Assembly: GCA_902470925.1 (NCBI GenBank)
Contig: CABRIF010000014.1
Span: forward strand, 1-34,496
Direction: 5' to 3'
DNA: 34,496 bases
From: an uncultured Collinsella sp.
GTDB lineage: Bacteria; Actinomycetota; Coriobacteriia; Coriobacteriales; Coriobacteriaceae
The notes under the pieces were generated by a model, which ran no database searches, had not been told where the DNA came from, and saw only the letters and a program-made list of their open reading frames with translations. The translations under genes and the position numbers were made by a program. Positions 22,253 through 30,647 of this stretch are shown here, piece after piece. The first letter of the stretch is position 1, and each line of letters starts with the position of its first letter.

Positions 22253-25200
22253 CTACCCCTGGCGGCGCTCTCCATACGCCCGGGGCGGACGTTTGGCGGC
22301 AAAGATGCATGCCCGTGCGATAGCTGCCTGCCCGTAGGCGATGCAGCCGTCGTTGAAGGGGACGGTGTGCGGGGTTAGCACGGTGAGGCCGTGGTGCGCA
22401 AGGATGCTCGTGATGTCGTGCAGCAGCGGGCGGTTCGTGAACACGCCGCCGGACAGCGCTACGGACGAGATGCCGTGCTCGTGGGCGGCATCGATGGCGG
22501 CGTGGGCCATGATCCGGGCGAACAGGAGGTGCGCATCGCGCGCGAGCCCATCGCGATCCTCGCCGCGCGCAAGGCCGTCGAGCAGATGGGTGAGCAGGGC
22601 CTCGACGTCGATCTCTGCGAGTGCAGCGGACGAATGGTCGGTGCTGGCAGAGATAGTGCCGGCGAGGGCGAGGCCGGGGGCGCTCTGATTGCGGGTCCTT
22701 GTTGCAGGCCGCGCGCACACCGCAGGCGCCACCGGGGCGGGTGCGCTTGCCAGGGCGTCGGGCTCGGTGGGTACGCCTGCTGTCGCCACGCCTGCGGCTG
22801 CGGTGGGGCTCGCGGCCGCGGCTGTGCCTGCAGGCGCCAGCGCGGGCCCGTTCTCGCACCGGTGCGCACGGAGCGCGGCGGCCTCCAATGCGATTGCCGG
22901 CTCGCCGTCGTAGGTCGCGCGATGGCATATGCCGAGCAGCGCGGCGATGGCATCGAGCAGGCGCCCGGCGCTGCTGGTGAACGGACTGTTGAGGCTGCGC
23001 GCCACCATGGCTTCCATGAGCGTGCGCTCTTGGAGGCTGAGCGCGCTGACGAGCTCGGCTGCGCCCGGATGGTCGAGCAGGCGGTAGCTGGCCAGCAGCG
23101 ACCACGCGCAGCGTCGCGCATCGCGCACCGATGCCTCGCCGCCCGGGAGCCGCCAGCAGCGTAGATGGGCGGCCCGTTGCATGCCCGTAAGGCTTGCCAC
23201 GAGCACCTCGCCGCCCCAGACGGTTCCATCCGGCTGCAGGGTTCCCTCGGCATCGAAGGTGGCTCCGGCGCCCGTGCCGTCGAGTGCGATGCCGATCACC
23301 GGCTGGGTGGGGTCGTGGGCGCCGCGAGCCGCCGCATCGGCGATGACCGAGGCGATGTGCGCATGGTGGTGCTGCACCTCGATGAGGGGCAGGTGCGCGC
23401 GGAGCGCCTCGGCGCGCGCCCATTGGCTTGAGCGGTAGGCGGGGTGTGCGTCGCAGGCGAGCACGGTGGGGTGCAGGTCGAACAGGTTCGCAAGCCGGGT
23501 ACGGGCTTCGTGCCAGGCGTCGAGCGTCTGCGCGTTGTCGAGGTCGCCGATGTGCTGGGAGACGAAGCACGACGCCTCGCCGTCCGTGCGCTCGCGGGTG
23601 TAGGCGAGCGTGCTTTTCTGTTCGGGACCGCAGGCCAGAACGCAGCAGGCGCCGTCGGCGATCGCAGGGCCGGGATCGCGGGGCGCACGTGCCGGCAGGG
23701 CGAGCGGACGGGGCGCGTAGCCGCGTGCGCGGCGGACGGGGCGGGCCGTCCCTTCGGAAACCATGACGACCGAATCGTCGTAGCGGGTGAGGATGGGCCG
23801 GTCGTTGCCGAGGAGCGCATCGGCGATACCGCCTTCGACCAGGGTTCCCCATGCGCGCTCATCGTCTGTCTCGATGGGGGAGCCGCTGACATTTCCGCTG
23901 GTCATGACCAGGGCATATACGCCGCGCGCGGCGCAGGCGGCCATCAGCAGGTGCTGCAGGGGCGTGTAGGGAAGCATGATGCCTGCGCTCGGCAAGCCGC
24001 AGGTGACGCTTGGCGCCAGCTGTGGGGCGGTGATGGGTGCGTCGGGGGAACCGTGTTTGCCGCCGATCGCCATGCGCGCGGGACGGTCGGGGTCCGCGGC
24101 GTCCACGGTGGCAGGCGCCGCGGGGCGCGCCGGGGGTTGCGCGCCGGCGGCCCGGTCGGTGCCGGCGTCGGTTGTTGCATCAGTTGAGCCGTTGGGGTCG
24201 TTGGTGCGGAGGCGGGCGAGCACGATGGGACGAACGCTGCCCTGGAGCAGCGCGCGCTCGGTGTCGTTCAGATGGCAGAGCGCGTCGGCGATGCCCAGGT
24301 TGCGCACCATGATGGCGAGCGGCTTGCGGCCGCGATGCTTGCGCCGGCGCAACTCGGCCACGGTTGCTTCCGCATCGGCTCGGCAGGCGAGGTGAAAGCC
24401 CCCAAGACCCTTGATGGCCACGATGCCCCCCGCTTCCAGCAGCTCGGCGCAGCGGGCGATGATGGCGTCGCTCGCCTCGCGCGTCGTGCCGATGGCGGGC
24501 GTTGCGCTCCGCATGTTGTTGTCACCCGTTGCCGCCGTTGCGTCCCGCGTGCCGCGCCCGCCCGTCGTCGCCGTTACACCTCGCGTGCTGTCGCAGCCGG
24601 CTGTTGCCGCCGTTGCGCTCCGCGTGCCACCGCGGCCAGCCGCCGTGTCCGCTTCGCTCCGCATATCATCGCGGTCAGCCGCCGCACCCGCTTCGCTATG
24701 AATGCTATCGCAGCTGGCTGGCGTCTCTGCGGCACCCCGTATGCTGCCGCGGCCAGCTGCCGCCCCCGCTCGGCTCGGCATCTCATCGCGGCTGGCCATT
24801 GAGCCCGTTTCGCGCCGCATAACGCCGCCGCTCACCGTCTCCACGGCCGCGAACCCTTCCTGCCACGTGATGTGCGGCCCGCAGTCGAAGCAGGCATCGG
24901 GCTGGGCGTGGAAACGCCGATCGAGCGGATCGGCGTATTCCGCCGCGCAGGTGTCGCACATGGGGAACGCGTCCATGGAGGTTTTGGCGCGGTCGTAGGG
25001 CAGGTCGCGGATGATGGTGAAGCGCGGGCCGCAGTTCGTGCAGTTGATGAACGGGTAGTGGTAGCGGCGATCGGCCGGGTCGAAGAGCTCGCGCAGGCAG
25101 TCGTCGCAGGTGGCGATGTCGGGCGAGACGAGCGTGGTGTGCGCCGCGCGGTCCTCAGATGCGATGATGCGGAAGGTGGGTGCCGGCATGTCATCCGCGC

Positions 25201-25522
25201 CCCTTGCATTGCCGATGCTATTCACCTGCGCATTTCTTGCGCTGCCATGGCTTTCTGGCCCGTCTGCCCGCTTGGGGCCCTCGTCGGTGCCGAGCTCGGA
25301 AACCTCGATGGCATCGATGCGCGACGCCGCCGGGGCGTGCGCGCGCAGGTCGCGGACGAACGCTGCGAGCGCGGCCGAATCGCCGTGGGCCTCGATATGC
25401 ACGCCGTCGCCTGCGTTCAGCACCCAGCCGCCGATGCCGTGCGCCATGGCCTCGCGATACACGAAGGGTCGCATGCCGACGCCCTGCACGATGCCGGTGA
25501 TGTGGATGTGGGCGTGTTCCAT
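22253..25522 (-). CDS. hypF: Carbamoyltransferase HypF with large repeat inserts
   Basis: HypF uses carbamoyl phosphate and ATP to make the carbamoyl group that becomes the cyanide ligands of NiFe hydrogenase. Domains in order: acylphosphatase (1-80, with VQGVGMRPFVY), paired zinc fingers (Cys139, 142, 161, 164, 189, 192, 211, 214), YrdC-like domain (from about 349, KGLGGFHLACRA), and a Kae1-like carbamoyltransferase domain (VQHHHAHIASV, ALSGGVFTNRPLL). The length is 1089 residues against a usual 750-800. The excess lies in inserts: a 13-residue tandem repeat at 235-345, and Ala/Pro-rich stretches before GIMLPYTPLQ and within the last domain. Core motifs are intact, so it is probably functional. 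No strong ribosome site is visible before the ATG. Confidence 0.95.
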   Translation of the reverse strand: MEHAHIHITGIVQGVGMRPFVYREAMAHGIGGWVLNAGDGVHIEAHGDSAALAAFVRDLRAHAPAASRIDAIEVSELGTDEGPKRADGPESHGSARNAQVNSIGNARGADDMPAPTFRIIASEDRAAHTTLVSPDIATCDDCLRELFDPADRRYHYPFINCTNCGPRFTIIRDLPYDRAKTSMDAFPMCDTCAAEYADPLDRRFHAQPDACFDCGPHITWQEGFAAVETVSGGVMRRETGSMASRDEMPSRAGAAAGRGSIRGAAETPASCDSIHSEAGAAADRDDMRSEADTAAGRGGTRSATAATAGCDSTRGVTATTGGRGTRDATAATGDNNMRSATPAIGTTREASDAIIARCAELLEAGGIVAIKGLGGFHLACRADAEATVAELRRRKHRGRKPLAIMVRNLGIADALCHLNDTERALLQGSVRPIVLARLRTNDPNGSTDATTDAGTDRAAGAQPPARPAAPATVDAADPDRPARMAIGGKHGSPDAPITAPQLAPSVTCGLPSAGIMLPYTPLQHLLMAACAARGVYALVMTSGNVSGSPIETDDERAWGTLVEGGIADALLGNDRPILTRYDDSVVMVSEGTARPVRRARGYAPRPLALPARAPRDPGPAIADGACCVLACGPEQKSTLAYTRERTDGEASCFVSQHIGDLDNAQTLDAWHEARTRLANLFDLHPTVLACDAHPAYRSSQWARAEALRAHLPLIEVQHHHAHIASVIADAAARGAHDPTQPVIGIALDGTGAGATFDAEGTLQPDGTVWGGEVLVASLTGMQRAAHLRCWRLPGGEASVRDARRCAWSLLASYRLLDHPGAAELVSALSLQERTLMEAMVARSLNSPFTSSAGRLLDAIAALLGICHRATYDGEPAIALEAAALRAHRCENGPALAPAGTAAAASPTAAAGVATAGVPTEPDALASAPAPVAPAVCARPATRTRNQSAPGLALAGTISASTDHSSAALAEIDVEALLTHLLDGLARGEDRDGLARDAHLLFARIMAHAAIDAAHEHGISSVALSGGVFTNRPLLHDITSILAHHGLTVLTPHTVPFNDGCIAYGQAAIARACIFAAKRPPRAYGERRQG
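24488..24820. repeat. 39-bp in-frame minisatellite inside hypF
   Basis: About nine degenerate units of 39 bp (two are 36 bp) encode 13-residue repeats, such as RSEADTAAGRGGT, RSATAATAGCDST and RGVTATTGGRGT. They lie between the zinc fingers and the YrdC domain. On the plus strand GCTCCGC recurs exactly 39 bases apart. All unit lengths are multiples of three, so the frame is kept. Confidence 0.85.
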
Positions 25523-25557
25523 GGTGCTGCTCGCGTGCGTACTGTGCGCTTTGGGCG

Positions 25558-26055
25558 CTAGAGCGCCAGGCTCGACCCGGTGGCGGCGCAGGTGAGCTCG
25601 CCGTGCTTGACGCCGCGCAGGCCGAGGAGCTTGTCGGCGAGTTCGTAGACGCGTTCGCCCCGCCCTTTGAGCGCGAGGATTTCCAGGCAGTTGTGGTGGT
25701 CGAGATGCACGTGCATGGTCGAGACGATTTCGGCGGTGTAGTCGTGTTGGACGTCGTCGAGGCGGCGCGTGAGGTCACCGGTGTGGTGGTCGTAGATCAT
25801 GGTGAGCGACCCGATGACCTCCTCATGGGGCGTGCGCTGGGATTCCCGCACCAGCGAGGCGCGGATGAGGTCGCGGATGCCCTCGGAGCGGTTTGCCAGG
25901 TCGCCTCGGCGCGCGATCTGCTCGTCGAATGCCTGCAGCAGGTCCTCGGGAACGGCGACGGAGAAGCGGACAAGCTCGCTGCCGGTGGCTCCTGTGGGCT
26001 TTTCGGCAGGCGTGCCCGCGGGCTCCGCGGTGCGGTCGGGATGGGATGCGCCCAT
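25558..26055 (-). CDS. nikR: Nickel-responsive regulator NikR
   Basis: A ribbon-helix-helix regulator that binds DNA when loaded with nickel. The protein is 165 residues from the ATG at 26055. The N-terminal 25 residues (DRTAEPAGTPAEKPTGATG) are an extra flexible lead, followed by the DNA-binding part (ELVRFSVAVPEDLLQAFDEQI) and an ACT-like nickel domain. His104, His115, His117 and Cys123 (QHDY, HVHLDHHNCLE) have exactly the spacing of the E. coli nickel ligands His76, His87, His89 and Cys95. It starts 2 bases after the upstream small gene and precedes hypF by 35 bases, linking hydrogenase maturation to nickel. No classical NikR palindrome was found. Confidence 0.95.
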   Translation of the reverse strand: MGASHPDRTAEPAGTPAEKPTGATGSELVRFSVAVPEDLLQAFDEQIARRGDLANRSEGIRDLIRASLVRESQRTPHEEVIGSLTMIYDHHTGDLTRRLDDVQHDYTAEIVSTMHVHLDHHNCLEILALKGRGERVYELADKLLGLRGVKHGELTCAATGSSLAL

Positions 26056-26057
26056 GG

Positions 26058-26306
26058 TTACACCAGCGTCACGGTGCCGACGGAATTGTGGTCGGCCTCG
26101 ATGGCGTCCTCGTAGCCGACAAGCGCCTGGTGCGCTTGGTCCAGTGCCGACATGGCAGCTTCGAGCTTGGTGCCGATGCGCTCCATGTCGTAGGTCTCGG
26201 TAGCGTGGAGCAGCCGATGGCTCCATTCGTGCGCAAGCGCGATGGTTTCGTCGATCTGCCGCACGTTCATTTCAAGCTGGCTGGTGTTCATGCCTACATC
26301 GTGCAT
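26058..26306 (-). CDS. Unknown 82-residue helical protein, first gene of the nikR-hyp operon
   Basis: Not recognised. The ATG at 26306 has AGGAGG 6 bases upstream; a second ATG five codons later is possible. The sequence is almost all helix-forming, with heptad-like spacing (QLEMNVRQIDETIALAHEWSH, LEAAMSALDQAHQALVGYEDAI), suggesting a short coiled coil or helical bundle. His residues in AHEWSHRLLHA could bind a metal, which the nickel context makes worth testing. Its stop is 2 bases from the nikR ATG. A TACACT box at 26345-26350 on the minus strand, with CGGATATCCG at 26325-26334 just downstream, may belong to the operon promoter, but no -35 was found. Confidence 0.75.
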   Translation of the reverse strand: MHDVGMNTSQLEMNVRQIDETIALAHEWSHRLLHATETYDMERIGTKLEAAMSALDQAHQALVGYEDAIEADHNSVGTVTLV

Positions 26307-26486
26307 GGTGTGCCTCCTCGCACGCGGATATCCGGATAGTTTCCAGTGTAGCCGTTTGTCGGGGCGCGCGGTGACGAGCGCGGCGCTTGTGGCGGGGCGT
26401 GCCGCGCGGGGTACGTGACGGACTGGGGCTGGTTGGGCGGTGTGCGGCCCGGGATGCGTGGGCGGATTGGGGTTGGCGGATCATGT

Positions 26487-26641
26487 GGGGTTCGGGTTTC
26501 GTCCGTCTGGAAATGTAGGGTTCGTATCTCGTCCATTGAGAGGCTAAAAATGGCTCTGAATGGACAAGGCCCGCACCCAATATTTCTGGATGGCAAAAAT
26601 CTGAACCCGGATTGTCTGGATGGACGGGGTACGAACCCGCT
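26487..26641. repeat. Head-to-head ~30-bp repeat array, copy 3 (short)
   Basis: Two forward units (GGTTCGGGTTTCGTCCGTCTGG and GGTTCGTATCTCGTCCATTG) face two to three reverse ones (GGATGGCAAAAATCTGAACC, GGATGGACGGGGTACGAACC). The centre has GTCCATT (26531-26537) against AATGGAC (26559-26565). It lies in the divergent gap between the hyp operon and the response regulator. Sequence is more diverged than copies 1 and 2, but unit size and symmetry are the same. Bases 26307-26486 show no gene. Confidence 0.8.
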
Positions 26642-26680
26642 GCGGGTACACCGGCGTACCCGCTGCGGGAACGCCGGCAG
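26635..26680. repeat. 23-bp tandem duplication next to array copy 3
   Basis: ACCCGCTGCGGG followed by WACRCCGGC and two more bases occurs twice in a row (26635-26657 and 26658-26680). A looser run of CAGACACRCC units follows to about 26730. Together with copy 3 this fills the 522-base gap before the response regulator. Confidence 0.65.
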
Positions 26681-26828
26681 ACACGCCGACGAGCGCGCGA
26701 CAGACACGCCTGCAGACACACCGGCGGTCGCGTCGTTTCACAGATCGTCGATGGAACGTTGACAGATTTGGAGGAAGATAGCGAGGGGCGGTTGTGCCCA
26801 TGCGATGCGGAACAGGAAGGGGCTTCAC

Positions 26829-27701
26829 ATGCGGATGCTGGTGGTGGACGACGAAGAGGCCATCGCGAACATGCTGGCGGAGTTCTTTCGCATGGAAGGC
26901 TATGAGGTCGCGTCCGTGGGTAGCGGCGCGGCGGCGCTCGAAGCGGTCTCGTCGGGGCTGCGTCCGGACATCATCCTGCTCGACGTCAACATGCCGGGTA
27001 TGGATGGCTTCGAGGTGTGTCGCCGCATCCGCGCGCACCTGAGCTGCCCGATCATCTTTTTGACGGCGCGCATCGAGGACGTCGACCAGCTCGACGGATT
27101 CGCCGCCGGCGCCGACGACTACGTGCTCAAGCCGTTTTCGCTTGAGGTGCTTGGCCGACGCGTGGCGGCTCACATGGCGCGCGAGGGCAGGGCTCACGAG
27201 CGCTCGAGCGCGGTACGGTTCTTCCGCGAGCTGACGATCGACTACGGTGAACGAACAGTTGAGGTGCGTCCGGCATCCTCCGGCGGAGCTGCCGCATCGG
27301 CCGCTTCGGCATCCGCTGACTCGCATGCGGCGGGGAGCGGGGTGTCGGGGCGCGCGAGCGTCGGCAGGGCACATGCGGGTCAGAGGCCCGCTGAGCAAGA
27401 GTCCGCTCCTTCGGCGGCCACTGGCGAGCCTGCCGTGCGCACGCCCGCGCCGGCCTCCGGCGTTCTGGTGGACCTCACGCGGCTTGAGTTCGACATCCTG
27501 GCGCTGCTGAGCAAGCGTCCGGGTCAGGTGTTCGACCGTGATGCCATCTACGAGCGCGTATGGGGTTGGGAGGCTGCGGGCGATCCGGCCCAGGTGCGTG
27601 AGCACATCCGGCGCATCCGCAACAAGCTCGCCTCGGCGGGCGTTTCCACCGACCCTATCGAGACGGTGTGGGGCGTGGGCTATAAATGGGTGGCTCGATG
27701 A
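26829..27701 (+). CDS. OmpR-family response regulator with an Ala-rich insert
   Basis: Transcription regulator of a two-component system, 290 residues. The ATG at 26829 has AGGAAGGGG 6-7 bases upstream. The receiver domain has Asp7/Asp8, phospho-acceptor Asp52 (LLDVNMPGMDG), Thr79 and Lys101 (LKPFS). The C-terminal winged helix (LTRLEFDILALLSKRPGQVF, VREHIRRIRNKL, VWGVGYKW) is the OmpR/PhoB type. Residues about 148-210 are a low-complexity Ala/Ser/Gly/Pro-rich insert that splits the first beta-sheet of the DNA-binding domain. The stop overlaps the kinase start in ATGA, so the two are coupled partners. The signal is unknown. Confidence 0.94.
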   Translation: MRMLVVDDEEAIANMLAEFFRMEGYEVASVGSGAAALEAVSSGLRPDIILLDVNMPGMDGFEVCRRIRAHLSCPIIFLTARIEDVDQLDGFAAGADDYVLKPFSLEVLGRRVAAHMAREGRAHERSSAVRFFRELTIDYGERTVEVRPASSGGAAASAASASADSHAAGSGVSGRASVGRAHAGQRPAEQESAPSAATGEPAVRTPAPASGVLVDLTRLEFDILALLSKRPGQVFDRDAIYERVWGWEAAGDPAQVREHIRRIRNKLASAGVSTDPIETVWGVGYKWVAR

Positions 27702-29677
27702 GGCGCGAGCGCGGCCGGGCCTTGCTGCAGCACCGTGTGTCCGCCGCATGGGCGCAGCGCCGCGTCAGCTGGACGGAGGCCCGCACGCGCCGTCGTGAGC
27801 GTCGGGCGCGCGACCGTGCCCAGCTGCGCCTGCTGCCCTGGCGCGAGCGTCCGGCTGCCTGGTGGCGCACGCGTTCCCTAGGCGTGACGTTCGCGGTGTA
27901 CCTGGCGGCCTACCTGGCGGTTGCCACCGTGCTCTCCGCAGGCTCAATCGAGCTGTTGACCATATGGAGTGACCGTTACTACGAGATCGAGGTGACCGAC
28001 GCCGACGGCACCATGCGCCGCGTGTCGGTGGATTCGGGCCCCTATATCTACGATCCGGAGTCGGCATCGCTGCTGCCGGCCGCCGAGCTCGACCTGCCCG
28101 GCGGGAAGGGGTATGCGGTCTTTATCGCTGCCGACCCCGAACACGCGGAGGGGCAGGAGGCTTCGTCGAACGTGCGCTCCGACGGGGTGATGTACGCCAC
28201 GCTCGATCAGGTGCGCGCCGGCGAGGTGCGCCTGCTCGACTGGGGGCTCAACTACAGCGAGCGGTTCTCCCGCGAGGATATCCTCGGCACCGACGACGAG
28301 ATCGATGCCGACGACATTGCCGCCTATGATGCCGAGAGCCGCTTGTTCCGCGCGCAGAGCACGGAGATGTTCGAGATGATGACCGGCAGCAGCCTGGATG
28401 ACGTGTTCGGCGCGAACCTGGTGTCGAACACCGCCTACTACGCCACGCCCACGCGTCCGGCGGGCTTCGCGCCGCGCGCCCTGTCGCTGTTCACCGGTAT
28501 GGTGCCGTTCGTGATCTACGGCGGCTTGGCCTGGCTTATGTTCCGGCGTTTCTATCGGCTGCACGTGGCGGCGCCGCTGGATGAGCTGGGGGCCTCGGCG
28601 AGCCGCATCGCCGCTCGCGACCTGGACTTCTCCATCGAGCGCGTGTGCGGAAGCGAGCTGGGGCGCCTTTCGAAAACCATGGAGGACATGCGCGCGTCGC
28701 TGCTCGAGTCGCAGCGGGAGCTATGGCGCACGGCGGAGGAGCGCCGCCGCCTGAATGCGGCGTTCGCGCACGACCTGCGGACGCCCGTGACCGTGCTCAA
28801 GGGCACGCTTGAGATGGCCCGCATGCGCGCTGCGCGCGGGCAGGATGTGGACGCCTCCACCCTCGATGCGCTGTTGCAGCAGGTTGAGCGCTTGGAGCGG
28901 TATGCGTCGGCCATGGGCGGGTTGACGAAGCTCGACGAGCGCCCCGTCGTGCGGCGGCCGTATACGGTGGCGGATGCGGAGGAGCGCATCGTGGATCATG
29001 CCGCTGCGGTGGTGCAGGCGCGCGGTGAGGGGCTGCAGCTGGTGGTGCGCGCAGGGCTGCGGGATGCCTCGAGGGCTGCGGGTAGCCCCTGTGCGGCGCG
29101 GATGGCCGGCGCACCAGATGCGCCGAATGCGCCGGATGCCTCCTGCCCGGCTCGAGCGCAGGATCCAAGGGGCGCTTCGGATGCGCTCGGCGCCCCGGCC
29201 ACGGCAGGGGCGGCGGGGACCCCGGGTGCGTCCGCGCCAGCGTTCGGAGCCGCCGCCGCGAGCGCCCCGGCTTCGGCGTCGAGCGTTGCCGAAGCGGGTG
29301 CGCCCACGTTGGCGTTTGGAGCCGCCGCTCCGGTCGCCGTGCTCTCGATCGACATGCCGCTGGTGGAGGAGGTGCTCGACAACCTGCTGGGCAACGCCTG
29401 CTGTCATGCCCGGACGCGCATCGAGCTCGAGGTTCGTGCGGACTCCGAGATGCTTGCGGTGTGCGTGCAAGACGACGGCCCCGGATTCTCGCCCGAGGCG
29501 CTGCGGCGCGGCTGCGACCCATTTTTCAGCGAAAGCAAGTCGGCCGAGCACTTCGGGCTGGGGCTCAACGTCTCGCAGGTGCTGTGCGGCCTGCATGGCG
29601 GCTCGCTGGAACTGGGGGCGGCGCCGGGCGGTGGCGCGCTGGTGTGCGCGCGTTTCGATGCGTCGGATAGGCTGTAG
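27698..29677 (+). CDS. Sensor histidine kinase partner of the OmpR-type regulator
   Basis: Membrane sensor kinase of 659 residues from the ATG at 27698, which overlaps the regulator's stop; an ATG 12 bases earlier is also possible. Order: an Arg-rich cytoplasmic start, TM1 (about 60-88), an extracytoplasmic domain of about 170 residues (RYYEIEVTDADGTMRRV), TM2 (about 263-283), HAMP, the dimerisation helix with phospho-acceptor His358 (FAHDLRTPVTV), then the ATPase domain with N-box (EEVLDNLLGNA, about 558-567), G1 (DDGPGF) and G2 (FGLGLNVSQ). Residues about 457-547 are an Ala/Pro/Gly-rich insert inside the ATPase domain, just before the N-box. All catalytic motifs are intact. Confidence 0.94.
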   Translation: MRRERGRALLQHRVSAAWAQRRVSWTEARTRRRERRARDRAQLRLLPWRERPAAWWRTRSLGVTFAVYLAAYLAVATVLSAGSIELLTIWSDRYYEIEVTDADGTMRRVSVDSGPYIYDPESASLLPAAELDLPGGKGYAVFIAADPEHAEGQEASSNVRSDGVMYATLDQVRAGEVRLLDWGLNYSERFSREDILGTDDEIDADDIAAYDAESRLFRAQSTEMFEMMTGSSLDDVFGANLVSNTAYYATPTRPAGFAPRALSLFTGMVPFVIYGGLAWLMFRRFYRLHVAAPLDELGASASRIAARDLDFSIERVCGSELGRLSKTMEDMRASLLESQRELWRTAEERRRLNAAFAHDLRTPVTVLKGTLEMARMRAARGQDVDASTLDALLQQVERLERYASAMGGLTKLDERPVVRRPYTVADAEERIVDHAAAVVQARGEGLQLVVRAGLRDASRAAGSPCAARMAGAPDAPNAPDASCPARAQDPRGASDALGAPATAGAAGTPGASAPAFGAAAASAPASASSVAEAGAPTLAFGAAAPVAVLSIDMPLVEEVLDNLLGNACCHARTRIELEVRADSEMLAVCVQDDGPGFSPEALRRGCDPFFSESKSAEHFGLGLNVSQVLCGLHGGSLELGAAPGGGALVCARFDASDRL

Positions 29678-29774
29678 TTTTTTCGATAGAGCAGCGATAA
29701 AAAACGCATGGTAGACAAAGCATAGACACCCGGTGGCGATACTTGCCGTATTGGAGAGGCGAGGAGGTATCGCG

Positions 29775-30533
29775 ATGATGGAGATGCAGCCGGAAACCGA
29801 GGGCGCGATCGATGCGACGCCGTCCGGTCGCGGCCGGGCGCGCGTGGTGGAGCCTGGCGAAGCGAGGCGCACCCTGCGCCGCCGTGCCGCCCTGGTGGGG
29901 GTGGTCCTCGCCATAGGCATCGCCGCCGCATGCTGGCGCTATCTGCCCGGCATGCTCGCCTGGCTGGCCGATGCCGATGCGGTGCGCGCGTTTGTGGCCG
30001 AGCGGCCCCTCGCGAGCCGCCTTGCCCTGGTGGGCATCAATATGGCGCAGGTGCTGCTGGCGTTTTTGCCAGGCGAGCCGATCGAGCTGGCGAGCGGGTA
30101 TGCGTTCGGCTTTTGGGAGGGCACAGCGCTGTGTCTGGTGGCGTCCGGCATTGCGACCTCGGTCATCTATGCGGCGGTTCGTCGGTGGGGATGGCGCCTG
30201 GTGGGGCTGTTCTTCGACCGATCGCTGCTCGACCGGTTCTCCTGGCTGCAGGATGCGCGGCGCATGGAGCTGGCGATGCTCGCGATATTCTTGATCCCCG
30301 GCACGCCGAAGGACTTCCTCACGTATTTTGCAGGGCTGACGGGCATGCGCTTCGTGCCGGTGGTGCTGATTGCCACCTTGGGCCGGATTCCGTCGATCGT
30401 GACCTCTACGGTTGCCGCCTCGGCGGCAGGCGATGGCAACTGGACGGTTGCCATCGCGGCGGTGGCGGCATCGGCCGCGCTGCTGGCGGCGGGCGGCACG
30501 TTGTATCGCCGCGTGCGCGACCGCGTACAGTAG
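29775..30533 (+). CDS. TVP38/TMEM64 (VTT-domain) membrane protein
   Basis: A 252-residue polytopic membrane protein of the VTT/DedA-like family, probably involved in lipid transport or membrane homeostasis. The ATG at 29775 is chosen because AGGAGG lies 7 bases upstream. Family signs are LLAFLPGEPIELASGYAFGF and FLIPGTPKDFLTYFAGLTGM, two re-entrant Pro-Gly motifs. An Arg-rich N-terminal tail precedes the first membrane segment. It is 97 bases after the kinase gene and may share its transcript. It ends at a strong symmetric hairpin. Confidence 0.88.
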   Translation: MMEMQPETEGAIDATPSGRGRARVVEPGEARRTLRRRAALVGVVLAIGIAAACWRYLPGMLAWLADADAVRAFVAERPLASRLALVGINMAQVLLAFLPGEPIELASGYAFGFWEGTALCLVASGIATSVIYAAVRRWGWRLVGLFFDRSLLDRFSWLQDARRMELAMLAIFLIPGTPKDFLTYFAGLTGMRFVPVVLIATLGRIPSIVTSTVAASAAGDGNWTVAIAAVAASAALLAAGGTLYRRVRDRVQ

Positions 30534-30555
30534 CCGCGCACGCGCGCACCGGATT

Positions 30556-30595
30556 GACCCCGTCCCCAAATCGCGCGCAATCTGGGGACGGGGTC
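30556..30595. terminator. GGGGACGGGGTCG hairpin, block 3, bidirectional terminator candidate
   Basis: GACCCCGTCCCCA (30556-30568) and TGGGGACGGGGTC (30583-30595) form a perfect 13-bp stem. It is the third copy of the repeat family and, like the other two, lies between convergent genes (VTT protein and polyprenyl synthase). The long conserved loop of blocks 1 and 2 is missing. The plus-strand side is followed by GTTTC, only a weak T-tract. Confidence 0.75.
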
Positions 30596-30647
30596 GTTTC
30601 GGCATGCGCGGCGCGCTCGCTCCCGCGCGCTCGCTCCCGCGCGTTCG

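Noticed and set aside
22391..24187. Long plus-strand open frames opposite hypF
   Set aside because: Antisense shadows of a GC-rich gene with clear HypF domains on the minus strand.
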